Part shown: positions 56,577-64,000 of the stretch, in pieces
How positions within the stretch are numbered: position 1 is the first letter of the stretch
Layout: each line of letters begins with the position of its first letter
NCBI RefSeq assembly: GCF_001613205.1
Contig: NZ_BDBX01000024.1
Span: 186,001-250,000, forward strand
From: Nocardia sienata NBRC 100364
GTDB taxonomy: Bacteria; Actinomycetota; Actinomycetes; Mycobacteriales; Mycobacteriaceae
DNA: 64,000 nucleotides
Direction: 5' to 3'
Translations under genes and position numbers: made by a program
Notes under the pieces: model-generated
The model's database searches: none
The model's input: only the letters and a program-made list of their open reading frames with translations
What the model was told of the DNA's origin: nothing

Positions 56577-56929
56577 TGGCCACCGGGAACGAATTGCCGC
56601 CGGAGCGGTCGGGACTGCTGGCCCGGGTGCTCGCGTGGTTGCGGGCCGGGTACCCGCAGGGCGTGCCCCAATCGGATTATGTGGCCCTGTTCGCTGTACT
56701 GCACCGGGACCTGACCGAGTACGAGGTCGTCCTGGTCGCCGAGGAACTGGTGCGTGACCGGGGGGACCGGGAGATCACCCACGCCGAAGTCGAGGCCGCG
56801 GTCAGCCGGCACGCCCGGGAGCAGGCGGGTCCGGAGGACATCGCGCGGGTGGCCTCGCATCTGGCTGCCGGCGGCTGGCCGTTGGCCTCCCCGTTGGCCG
56901 AGATCGCCCGGCCGGAAGAGGACCGATGA
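56576..56929 (+). CDS. DUF3349 protein (Rv0543c-like)
   Basis: A 117-aa soluble helical protein. LARVLAWLRAGYPQGVPQSDYVALFAVLHRDLTEYEV and a later VASHLAAGGWPLA form the DUF3349 signature, whose structure resembles small helical bundles. The role is unknown. ATG 56576 overlaps the previous stop (TGATG). It is the last gene of the pit operon. Confidence 0.88.
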   Translation: MATGNELPPERSGLLARVLAWLRAGYPQGVPQSDYVALFAVLHRDLTEYEVVLVAEELVRDRGDREITHAEVEAAVSRHAREQAGPEDIARVASHLAAGGWPLASPLAEIARPEEDR

Positions 56930-57109
56930 CGGTCCCGGCATGATGATCACCGAGGTCACCGGCGAGATACCCGCGCAGACGGATCCGCGGCGAGGGCCGT
57001 CACATCTGGATCCGTCCGGCCGGCCTCACTGAACCGGCGCGCGGTGACGGAAGCGAAATTCTTGCTAACCCGGTTATCGCATCGTGCGAACGACCCCTAA
57101 GCTGGACAT

Positions 57110-58516
57110 ATGGCCAAGACTTACGTCGGCGCCCGGTTGCGGCAACTGCGGACCGAACGCGGGCTCAGCCAGGTGGCGCTGGCCCAGCAGCTGGAAATAT
57201 CGGCCAGCTATCTCAACCAGATCGAGCACGATGTCCGGCCGCTCACCGTACCGGTGCTGCTGCGGATCAGCGAGGTCTTCGGAGTCGAGGCGACCTTCTT
57301 CTCCCCGCAGGACGACACCCGGCTCATCGCCGAACTGCAGGAAGTGGTGATGGACCAGGAACTGGGCATCGAAGCCGATGCCCGCGAGATCGCGGAGATG
57401 GTGTCGGCCCACCCGAGCATGGCCCGGGCCCTGGTCAATATGCACAACCGCTACCGCAACACCAGCGCCCAGCTGGCCGCGGCCACCGAGGACCGATTCG
57501 CCGACGGCGCGGGCAGCGCCACCATCAGCAAACCGCACGAGGAAGTACGCGACTACTTCTACCAGCGGCAGAACTATATCCACGAGCTCGACACCGCCGC
57601 CGAGGAACTGGCCAACCGCATCCGCTTCCACAACGGCGACGCGCACAGCGAGATCCCCAAGGTGCTGCGCAGCTACGGCGTGCGGATCATGGAACGTATC
57701 GATCTCGGCGAGGGCGTGCTGCACCGGTACGACCCGGACAGCCAGGTGCTCGAGATCGCGCCGCATCTATCCGGTGGCCAGCGCCTGTTCAAACTGGCCG
57801 CCGAGCTGGCCTATTTCGAATGCGGGCAATTGCTGGAGAAGCTGGTGGACGAGGGGAACTTCTCCGGCCCGGACGCGCGCAGACTCGCCATGCTCGGCCT
57901 GGCGAACTATTTCGCCGCCGCCACGGTGCTGCCCTACACCTACTTTCACGAGGTAGCCGAAGGTTTCCGCTACGACATCGAACGATTATCGGCATTCTTC
58001 GCGCAGAGCTACGAGACCATTTGCCACCGCCTGTCCACCTTGCAGCGACCGGAACTGCGCGGAGTCCCCTTCTCGTTCGTCCGGGTCGATCGGGCCGGCA
58101 ACATGTCGAAACGTCAGTCCGCCACCGGTTTCCACTTCTCCTCCAGCGGCGGTACCTGTCCGCTGTGGAATGTGTACGAGACCTTCGCCTATCCGGGCAA
58201 GATCATGACGCAGATCGCGCAGATGCCGGACGGCCGGAAATACCTGTGGGTGGCGCGCACCGTGGAACGCCGCGCGACCCGGTACGGGCAGCCGAGTAAA
58301 ACCTTCGCGATCGGGCTGGGTTGCGAGATCCGGCACGCGGCACGGGTCGTGTACGCCGACGGTATCGATCTGCGGGAGGCCAACGCCACCCCCATCGGCG
58401 CGGGCTGCCGGGTCTGCGATCGCGCCAACTGCCCCCAGCGTGCCTTCCCCCCGCTCGGTAAAACCCTCGATATCAGCGAACACCGGAGTTCGGTTTCCCC
58501 GTACGTCCTGAAGTAG
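57110..58516 (+). CDS. ramB: RamB-type XRE regulator of acetate and glyoxylate metabolism
   Basis: A 468-aa regulator. N-terminal HTH_3 (LRQLRTERGLSQVALAQQLEISASYLNQIE), a middle IrrE/DUF955-like domain (LAAELAYFECGQLLEKL) and a C-terminal short-chain fatty acyl regulator domain with Cys cluster GCRVCDRANCPQRAFPP. In C. glutamicum and M. tuberculosis RamB controls isocitrate lyase. aceA lies 2.8 kb downstream with RamB-like boxes before it. ATG is 6 nt after TAAGCT (57098-57103), a leaderless start. Confidence 0.92.
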   Translation: MAKTYVGARLRQLRTERGLSQVALAQQLEISASYLNQIEHDVRPLTVPVLLRISEVFGVEATFFSPQDDTRLIAELQEVVMDQELGIEADAREIAEMVSAHPSMARALVNMHNRYRNTSAQLAAATEDRFADGAGSATISKPHEEVRDYFYQRQNYIHELDTAAEELANRIRFHNGDAHSEIPKVLRSYGVRIMERIDLGEGVLHRYDPDSQVLEIAPHLSGGQRLFKLAAELAYFECGQLLEKLVDEGNFSGPDARRLAMLGLANYFAAATVLPYTYFHEVAEGFRYDIERLSAFFAQSYETICHRLSTLQRPELRGVPFSFVRVDRAGNMSKRQSATGFHFSSSGGTCPLWNVYETFAYPGKIMTQIAQMPDGRKYLWVARTVERRATRYGQPSKTFAIGLGCEIRHAARVVYADGIDLREANATPIGAGCRVCDRANCPQRAFPPLGKTLDISEHRSSVSPYVLK

Positions 58517-58537
58517 GCGGTGAGCGGGACCTCGAGG

Positions 58538-59485
58538 TCAGGCCGATTCCCGGCCCGGAGTCTCCAGTTCCGAGATCTGCACGGTCGGGGCCAGGTGGCC
58601 GCGCAGCCGCCGATCGATCTCACCGGCCACCGGGATGACCACCGAGGCGGCCGAGGTGGCGACCGCGTCGACCAGGATCGCCGGCCAGTCCGGAGCCTGC
58701 GTGGTGGCCAGGGCCGCGATCACAGCGGCGGTCACCGGATCGCCCGCTCCGGTCGGGTTACCGGTCAGGGGTTCGGGCAGCCGGGCTTCCCACGACCCGT
58801 CCGGGGTGACCGCGACCATGCCGTGTGGTCCCCGGGTGATGATCACCGCGCCCACCCCGCGATCCACCAGCGGCCGGGTCGCGGTGACCAGCGCCTCCGG
58901 CGTTTCGGGGCGGCAGTGGGTGAGCGATTCGAACTCGTCGAGACCTGGCAGCAGTACCACCCCGGGCACCCGGGAGGCCATTCGCAGTGCCGGTCCGTGC
59001 AGGTCACAGACCGTGGGCACGCCCGCGTTCAGCGCGGTCTGGGCGATGCGCGCGGGAAGGCCGGGATCGACGCCGTCGGGTAGTGACCCGGCGATCACCA
59101 GGCCCGAGATATGCGTCAGCATGCCCGATACACGAACCTCGAGTTGTTCGCAGGCGTGCGGATTGGATATCCGCGCCCCCGGTTCGCGCAGCGCGGTCGC
59201 GGTGCCGGTATCGGATTCGCTGATCACCACGGTGCGCCGGACCCACGGCAGGGCATGCACGAAATCCACCGGCATCTCGGCCTCGGCGGCGGCGGCGAAT
59301 GCGTGGTCGGCGAAGCCGGTGGCACGGGCATAGCGGCCCAATTGGTTGAGCACTCTGGTGACGTTGATGCCCTTACCGCCGAGGCGCTGCTCCACCGAGC
59401 GAACCCGGTGGGCCTGCCCATGGGTGAAATTCTCGACGCGGTAGGTGACATCGTAGGCGGGATTCATTGTCACGGTGAGGATCAC
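58538..59485 (-). CDS. PfkB-family hexose/1-phosphofructokinase
   Basis: A 315-aa sugar kinase of the FruK/LacC type: starts VILTVTMNPAYD, has GGKGINVTRVLNQLG, GSLPDGVD and the C-terminal catalytic GNPTGAGDPVTAAV (base Asp in GAGD). It phosphorylates a sugar phosphate, possibly fructose-1-phosphate or tagatose-6-phosphate. No PTS genes lie nearby, so the substrate is open. GTG 59485 fits the family's N-terminus. Confidence 0.9.
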   Translation of the reverse strand: MILTVTMNPAYDVTYRVENFTHGQAHRVRSVEQRLGGKGINVTRVLNQLGRYARATGFADHAFAAAAEAEMPVDFVHALPWVRRTVVISESDTGTATALREPGARISNPHACEQLEVRVSGMLTHISGLVIAGSLPDGVDPGLPARIAQTALNAGVPTVCDLHGPALRMASRVPGVVLLPGLDEFESLTHCRPETPEALVTATRPLVDRGVGAVIITRGPHGMVAVTPDGSWEARLPEPLTGNPTGAGDPVTAAVIAALATTQAPDWPAILVDAVATSAASVVIPVAGEIDRRLRGHLAPTVQISELETPGRESA

Positions 59486-59590
59486 GAGAACCACTGTCCA
59501 CGAGAGTCGGCACGGCACAAGATCAAGGGCGCGATTGCGAGGGTGATTTCGGTCGCCCTCGCCGGGGCCGGGGGCGAGGGCGCGCTGCGC

Positions 59591-60580
59591 TCAGATCGCG
59601 GCCTCTGCCGGGAAGGGTACGGTGATCCGGCCCAACCGCCCGTTCCGTGCGGCCACCATCTCCGCGGTCACCGCCAATGCTGTTTCGGTGGCCGTGGCCG
59701 CACCGATATCCATTCCCGCGGGGGAGTGCAGCCGGGCCAGTTGCGTCTCGTCGAACCCGCTCGCGCGCAGGTCGTCGAGGCGGCGCGCGCTGGAGACCAG
59801 CGAGCCGACCGCACCGATATAACCGATCTCGGGTAGTCGGAGCGCGACCGTCAGCAGCGGAATCTCGAATTGTGGATCGTGGGAGGCCAGCACGATACCG
59901 GTGGATGAGTCGATCTCGCCCTCGGAGACCAGCATGTTCAGATAGCGGTGCGGCCAATCGCAGACCACCTCGGCCCCGGGGAAGGATTCCGGCACCGCGA
60001 ATGCGGGGCGCGGATCGCAGATGGCGACCCGGTAATCGAGCAACTGCGCCTGCGCCGAGAGCGCCGCGGCGACGGTATTGGCTCCGAACACCACCAGCAG
60101 CGGGGGCGGGGCGAACGAGGCCACGAAAATATCGGACTGCGGTAGCGAGACCAGTTCTGTCGCGTGTCTTTTATCGGTGATCAGATGCTGTCCGATCATT
60201 CCCGGTTCGGGATTCCACACCACGGTGAAAAGTGTGACCCGCCGATGTTCGGCTATTTCGGCGGCGATGGTCGGGAATTCCGGAAAATGTCCGCGGGAAA
60301 ACGGCTCGGTGAACACATCGATCACCGCGCCCTCACCGCCGGGCACCGGGAGCCGGTGCAGAGCGCGCTGCCCGGTCCGGGCCGCCTGCAGGGTCGATTC
60401 GTAGACGGTGTCCTCTATTCCGGTGGCCGCCATGGATCCGTAGATCATGCCGTCGGGATCCACCAGAATCGCCGTACCCACCGGAATGTCCACCTGGCCA
60501 CCCGTGCGCACGATGGTGGCCAGCCCGCCGGTCCGGCCCGAACGCCACACCTGCAGCAGGTCGTCGACGATGTCGCGCAT
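59591..60580 (-). CDS. XdhC/CoxI family protein
   Basis: A 329-aa protein with an N-terminal XdhC_CoxI domain (LATIVRTGGQVDIPVGTAILV) and a C-terminal Rossmann domain (LLVVFGANTVAAALSAQAQLLDYRVAICDPRP). These proteins insert or sulfurate molybdenum cofactor for xanthine or CO dehydrogenases. No molybdoenzyme gene is in the window. ATG 60580 is preferred for the GGAG just upstream over a GTG at 60598. Confidence 0.88.
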   Translation of the reverse strand: MRDIVDDLLQVWRSGRTGGLATIVRTGGQVDIPVGTAILVDPDGMIYGSMAATGIEDTVYESTLQAARTGQRALHRLPVPGGEGAVIDVFTEPFSRGHFPEFPTIAAEIAEHRRVTLFTVVWNPEPGMIGQHLITDKRHATELVSLPQSDIFVASFAPPPLLVVFGANTVAAALSAQAQLLDYRVAICDPRPAFAVPESFPGAEVVCDWPHRYLNMLVSEGEIDSSTGIVLASHDPQFEIPLLTVALRLPEIGYIGAVGSLVSSARRLDDLRASGFDETQLARLHSPAGMDIGAATATETALAVTAEMVAARNGRLGRITVPFPAEAAI

Positions 60581-61313
60581 CAACAGCTCCGATCCCACCG
60601 TGCGACGGAGGGCAGGCGCTCACCATCGGCACCCGTCACCGATGACCGCGCACGTGACGGACACCCTAGCGCTGTTCTCTGCGAATTTGGCACGCCTGCG
60701 AAAATCTCGTCGGGCGAGAACATGAATGGTCGGCCAAGTGTTGTGCACCGACACCGTCCCTGTCTGGGCATGTTGTGAAATTTTGGGGGTTCACCCCCGT
60801 GATGTACTCCCCGGCGGCGGGAAGAGAGAGGATCCACCGGGGGGCCGCAAGCCCGCACCCCACCTTTGCGAGCAATCCACTTTCTGTCCTTCGCGCGCGT
60901 CCGCCTTTCGCTTTCACGCGAGTCCGCAGGGCCGCACATCGCATCTGAAGGCGCGCGACATCAGTTATGAACGTCCTCACAGGGCCGAGTCGGGCCGGGT
61001 GGGGTCGACCGCGATCCCCACCTCCGCTAACAGTACAAGCGTTACGCTAAAACCCCATGTCAGAGCTACTGGTGAGTAGACTTGACGGTGGTTACGCGCT
61101 GGCAACTTTCGCAGGATTGGCAAAGTTGTGGGCGATCCTAGCTCAGATTCACAGAAGCAACAGGTAGACGGCCTTTTGATGGTGTGCCATGGTGTGGAAG
61201 TACACCCACCGGGCATTGCAAGCCTGCAAATCGTCGTTCCAGCAGTGCGACGCGGAAACGCTTCGTCGACGCGGACACGGCGGACCGACCGACCAAGGAA
61301 GTGGAGTCGCAAG
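60581..61313 (+). other. aceA upstream region, about 730 bp, no gene
   Basis: No credible gene is seen. It holds a small hairpin GGGGGT-TC-ACCCCC (60785-60798), a -10-like TACGCT (61043-61048), and two inverted RamB-like boxes (61101-61129). TTGGCA (61117-61122) and TAGCTC (61139-61144), 16 bp apart, may be the aceA promoter. Confidence 0.55.
61101..61129 (+). promoter_or_regulatory. Pair of inverted RamB-like boxes upstream of aceA
   Basis: CAACTTT (61103-61109) and AAAGTTG (61122-61128) form an inverted repeat. The right arm in context, TTGGCAAAGTTG, closely follows the known RamB core TTTGCAAAGTT. It overlaps a possible -35 box. Confidence 0.55.
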
Positions 61314-62603
61314 ATGTCGACCACCGGCACCCCGAAGACCGCCGAGGAAATCCAGAAGGATTGGGACACCAACCCGCGCTGGAAGGGCGTCACCCGCAAC
61401 TACACCGCCGAGCAGGTTTCCAAGCTGCAGGGCACCGTTGTCGAAGAGCACACCCTCGCGCGGCGTGGCTCGGAGATCCTGTGGGATCTGGTGAACAACG
61501 AGGACTACATCAACTCGCTGGGCGCCCTCACCGGCAATATGGCGGTGCAGCAGGTCCGCGCGGGCCTCAAGGCCATCTACCTGTCGGGCTGGCAGGTCGC
61601 CGGTGACGCGAACCTGTCCGGTCACACCTACCCCGACCAGAGCCTCTACCCGGCCAACTCGGTGCCCGCCGTGGTTCGCCGCATCAACAACGCGCTGCTG
61701 CGCGCCGACGAGATCGCCAAGGTCGAGGGCGATACCGCCGTCGAGAACTGGCTGGCCCCCATCGTCGCCGACGCCGAAGCCGGCTTCGGTGGCGCGCTGA
61801 ACGCCTACGAACTGCAGAAGGCCATGATCGCCGCCGGTGCCGCCGGTGTGCACTGGGAAGACCAGCTGGCCTCGGAGAAGAAGTGCGGCCACCTGGGTGG
61901 CAAGGTTCTCATCCCCACCCAGCAGCACATCCGCACCCTGACCTCCGCGCGCCTGGCCGCCGACGTCGCCGAGGTGCCCTCGGTGATCATCGCCCGTACC
62001 GACGCCGAAGCCGCCACCCTCATCACCTCCGATGTGGACGAGCGCGACCGCGAGTTCCTCGACGGCACCCGCACCGCCGAAGGCTTCTTCGGCGTGAAGA
62101 ACGGCATCGAGCCCTGCATCGCGCGCGCCAAGGCCTACGCCCCCTACGCCGACCTCATCTGGATGGAGACCGGCGTGCCGGACCTCGAGGTCGCGCGCAA
62201 GTTCGCCGAGGCCGTCCGCAGCGAATTCCCGGACCAGCTGCTGGCCTACAACTGCTCGCCGTCCTTCAACTGGAAGGCCCACCTGGACGACGCCACCATC
62301 GCCAAGTTCCAGCGTGAACTCGGCGCCATGGGCTTCAAGTTCCAGTTCATCACCCTGGCCGGCTTCCACTCGCTCAACTACGGCATGTTCGACCTGGCCT
62401 ACGGCTACGCCCGCGAGGGTATGACCGCCTTCGTCGACCTGCAGGAGCGCGAATTCAAGGCCGCCGCCGAGCGTGGCTTCACCGCGATCAAGCATCAGCG
62501 CGAGGTCGGTGCCGGCTACTTCGACACCATCGCCACCACCGTCGACCCCAACACCTCGACGGCGGCGCTGAAGGGCTCCACCGAAGAAGGACAGTTCCAC
62601 TGA
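61314..62603 (+). CDS. aceA: Isocitrate lyase
   Basis: A 429-aa glyoxylate-shunt enzyme that splits isocitrate to succinate and glyoxylate, letting cells grow on acetate and fatty acids. The catalytic loop [11 protein letters not shown] places the active Cys at 191, as in M. tuberculosis Icl1. [15 protein letters not shown] and [10 protein letters not shown] are further marks. ATG 61314 has AAGGAAGTGGAG upstream. Probably controlled by RamB. Tandem hairpins follow. Confidence 0.97.
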   Translation: MSTTGTPKTAEEIQKDWDTNPRWKGVTRNYTAEQVSKLQGTVVEEHTLARRGSEILWDLVNNEDYINSLGALTGNMAVQQVRAGLKAIYLSGWQVAGDANLSGHTYPDQSLYPANSVPAVVRRINNALLRADEIAKVEGDTAVENWLAPIVADAEAGFGGALNAYELQKAMIAAGAAGVHWEDQLASEKKCGHLGGKVLIPTQQHIRTLTSARLAADVAEVPSVIIARTDAEAATLITSDVDERDREFLDGTRTAEGFFGVKNGIEPCIARAKAYAPYADLIWMETGVPDLEVARKFAEAVRSEFPDQLLAYNCSPSFNWKAHLDDATIAKFQRELGAMGFKFQFITLAGFHSLNYGMFDLAYGYAREGMTAFVDLQEREFKAAAERGFTAIKHQREVGAGYFDTIATTVDPNTSTAALKGSTEEGQFH

Positions 62604-62619
62604 GTTGTCTGCGGCGCCC

Positions 62620-62645
62620 GGACTCGGGCCTCTGGGCCCGAGTCC
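62620..62645 (+). terminator. aceA terminator hairpin 1
   Basis: GGACTCGGGCC-TCTG-GGCCCGAGTCC has perfect 11-bp arms, starting 16 nt after the aceA stop. Confidence 0.85.
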
Positions 62646-62715
62646 TTCGGGACCGATCGTGGTACTCCGTCTTCTGACGGGTATCCCGGACCCACTACCT
62701 CGGTAGGGGTGTACC

Positions 62716-62744
62716 GCCCCCTCGCAACAGCCCGGCGAGGGGGC
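62716..62744 (+). terminator. Hairpin 2 between aceA and fadB2
   Basis: GCCCCCTCGC-N9-GCGAGGGGGC has perfect 10-bp arms followed by TTCGGT. It is a second terminator candidate about 70 nt after the first. Confidence 0.75.
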
Positions 62745-62811
62745 TTCGGTCTCTCCGGCGCGCCGGACCCGACCGCCCTAGGCGCTCAGCGGTCGGCATT
62801 GTGGACGAAAG

Positions 62812-62886
62812 TGACGAGGGCTCCGAGCCCGCGCTGCCGGAGGCGGCGCCGATGAACACAGCCCCGCGCCGCCGAGGCGGCGCCAT
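62812..62886 (+). repeat. Dispersed hairpin element, copy 2 (upstream of fadB2)
   Basis: It contains GACGAGGGCTCCGAGCCCGC, the hairpin GCCGGAGGCGGC, the linker GCCGATGAACACAGCCCCG and a second hairpin GCGCCGCC-GA-GGCGGCGC. The linker is nearly the one in copy 1. It ends 16 nt before the fadB2 GTG. Confidence 0.7.
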
Positions 62887-62902
62887 GGAATAGGAGTGGG
62901 AC

Positions 62903-63772
62903 GTGAACGAGAAGATTCAGCGTGTCGGTGTCATCGGTGCCGGCCAGATGGGCGCGGGTATCGCCGAGGTGTGCGCTCGTGCGCATGTCGATGTGCTCGT
63001 GTACGAGCAGACCCGAGATCTCGCCGCAGCCGGCCGATCGCGGATCCTGCGGTCCCTGGACCGGGGCGTGAGCAGCGGCAAGATCACCGAGCGCGAGCGG
63101 GAACAGGCGGCCTGGCGGCTGCGGTTCACCTCCGACCTCGGCGATTTCGCGGACCGGCAGCTCGTGGTGGAGGCCGTCCTGGAGGACGAGAAGGTCAAGA
63201 CCTCCATCTTCGCCGAACTCGACAAGGTGGTCACCGACCCCGGCGCGGTGCTCGCCTCCAACACCTCCTCCATCCCGATCATGAAGATCGCGGTGGCGAC
63301 CAACAACCCCGAGCGGGTTGTCGGTATGCACTTCTTCAATCCCGTGCCGGTGCTGCCGCTGGTCGAACTGGTGACCACACTGAAGACCAGCGGCGCCGTC
63401 ACCGAGCGGGCCGAGAAATTCGCGGCCGAGGTCCTCGGCAAGGAGATCGTGCGTTCCTCGGACCGTTCCGGCTTTGTCGTCAACGCGCTGCTGGTGCCGT
63501 ACCTGCTCTCGGCCATCCGCATGGTGGAATCCGGCTTCGCCACCAAGGAGGATGTCGACAAGGCGATGGTGCTCGGCTGCGCCCACCCCATGGGGCCGCT
63601 CGCACTCACCGACCTGGTCGGCCTCGATACGGTGAAATCGATCGCCGACTCGATGTACGGCGAATTCAAGGAGCCGCTGTACTCGGCGCCGCCGCTGCTC
63701 ATGCGCATGGTCGAGGCGGGGTTGCTGGGCAAGAAGTCCGGCGCGGGCTTCTACCAGTACAACAAGGCGTAG
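62903..63772 (+). CDS. fadB2: 3-hydroxybutyryl-CoA dehydrogenase (FadB2)
   Basis: A 289-aa NAD-dependent dehydrogenase. Rossmann motif RVGVIGAGQMGAGIAEVCA, HFFNPVPVLPLVELV with catalytic His and FNPVP, SGFVVNALLVPYLL and the C-terminal GLLGKKSGAGFYQY are diagnostic. It interconverts acetoacetyl-CoA and 3-hydroxybutyryl-CoA. GTG has TAGGAG upstream. Placement after aceA mirrors Rv0467-Rv0468 and supports a role in fatty-acid use. Confidence 0.95.
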   Translation: MNEKIQRVGVIGAGQMGAGIAEVCARAHVDVLVYEQTRDLAAAGRSRILRSLDRGVSSGKITEREREQAAWRLRFTSDLGDFADRQLVVEAVLEDEKVKTSIFAELDKVVTDPGAVLASNTSSIPIMKIAVATNNPERVVGMHFFNPVPVLPLVELVTTLKTSGAVTERAEKFAAEVLGKEIVRSSDRSGFVVNALLVPYLLSAIRMVESGFATKEDVDKAMVLGCAHPMGPLALTDLVGLDTVKSIADSMYGEFKEPLYSAPPLLMRMVEAGLLGKKSGAGFYQYNKA

Positions 63773-63790
63773 GCAGTCGGCGGTCACCGA

Positions 63791-63863
63791 GATGAGCGGC
63801 GGAGTGAACAACCGGGGCTCATAGGGCCCCGACCCGCCCCGCCGCAGGCGGGGCAACTAGACA
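63791..63863 (+). repeat. Dispersed hairpin element, copy 3 (upstream of metE)
   Basis: It contains GATGAGCGGCGGAG, CCGGGGCTCATAGGGCCCCGACCCGC and the hairpin GCCCCGCC-GCA-GGCGGGGC followed by AACTAGACACGG. Order and sequence follow copy 1. It ends 12 nt before the metE start codon. Confidence 0.75.
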
Positions 63864-63875
63864 CGGAGGTCGGCA

Positions 63876-64000
63876 ATGGTCAACGTCGGTGAAGGGTTCG
63901 GCTCGAGTGTGCTCGGGTATCCGCGGATCGGTCCGCACCGGGAGCTCAAGCGCGCGCTCGAGGCGTACTGGCGGCAGGCGATCACCCGGGAAGAGCTGCG
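63876..64000 (+). CDS. metE: Cobalamin-independent methionine synthase MetE, 5' end only
   Basis: The first 41 codons are visible; the window ends inside the gene. [20 protein letters not shown] and [12 protein letters not shown] match the MetE N-terminus. The enzyme methylates homocysteine with methyltetrahydrofolate. ATG 63876 has GGAGG upstream, itself just after copy 3 of the dispersed hairpin element. Confidence 0.9.
   Translation, partial: MVNVGEGFGSSVLGYPRIGPHRELKRALEAYWRQAITREEL

Noticed and set aside
53773..56583. 936-codon minus-strand open frame
   Set aside because: Antisense of the MFS and pit genes, with very high Arg/His/Gly/Gln content and no recognisable domain. Such long shadows are usual at this GC content.
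61149..62600. 483-codon open frame opposite aceA
   Set aside because: Antisense shadow of the isocitrate lyase gene; highly biased composition.

Overview
The window is GC-rich, densely coding actinobacterial chromosome and most resembles a mycolic-acid genus such as Nocardia. Several blocks follow the gene order I remember from Mycobacterium tuberculosis: thiC-xthA-GNAT-def-DUF3263-virR-sodC-ybdK (Rv0423c to Rv0433), the AAA ATPase, psd, pssA and groEL2 (Rv0435c to Rv0440), lpd, ramB, aceA and fadB2 (Rv0462 to Rv0468), and pit with its two small partners (Rv0545c to Rv0543c). This was judged by eye; no database was searched. I see no insertion sequence, prophage, CRISPR array, rRNA or tRNA.

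Layout. Positions 1-7988 hold thiC (cut by the left edge, with a TPP riboswitch), a Uma2-family gene, DNA repair (xthA), an acetyltransferase, peptide deformylase, a VirR-like envelope protein, SodC and a carboxylate-amine ligase. Positions 8057-15399 hold a PAP2 membrane enzyme and a six-gene Mrp cation/proton antiporter operon (mrpACDEFG) whose genes overlap by 4 nt. Positions 15561-24081 hold a two-domain Cdc48-like ATPase, a lipoprotein, a KAS III, phospholipid synthesis (psd-pssA) and a ClpC2-like DNA-binding protein. groEL2 at 24446-26071 has two CIRCE operators. A VapBC pair follows, then an iron-siderophore uptake locus (26963-32039) with IdeR-box-like sites.

Positions 32118-42666 hold a prolyl oligopeptidase, a hydrolase, a TetR regulator, a ZIP metal permease, an MFS transporter, an NADPH oxidoreductase, an AraC regulator and lpd. 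Positions 42781-51186 are more accessory. They include a two-component system wrecked by an internal deletion, a PAP2 gene that runs on antisense into it, an ArsR/SRPBCC operon with a clear operator, a patatin, a VOC protein and a NERD protein that has lost key nuclease residues. Positions 51353-64000 return to metabolism: fadE5-type dehydrogenase, a MarR/MFS efflux pair, pit, ramB, a PfkB kinase, XdhC, isocitrate lyase, fadB2 and the start of metE.

Working together: RamB, isocitrate lyase, FadB2, the FadE5-like enzyme and Lpd point to fatty-acid and acetate use through the glyoxylate shunt. The Fec-type transporter plus the FAD siderophore-interacting protein form one iron-acquisition unit. 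Start codons in about a third of the genes lie only 6-7 nt (8 nt at most) after a good -10 box, which implies many leaderless mRNAs and was used to choose starts. I found no wholly new system. The best leads are a dispersed hairpin element sitting just upstream of three genes, the self-operator of the ClpC2-like gene, the collapsed two-component locus and several unassigned palindromic operators.
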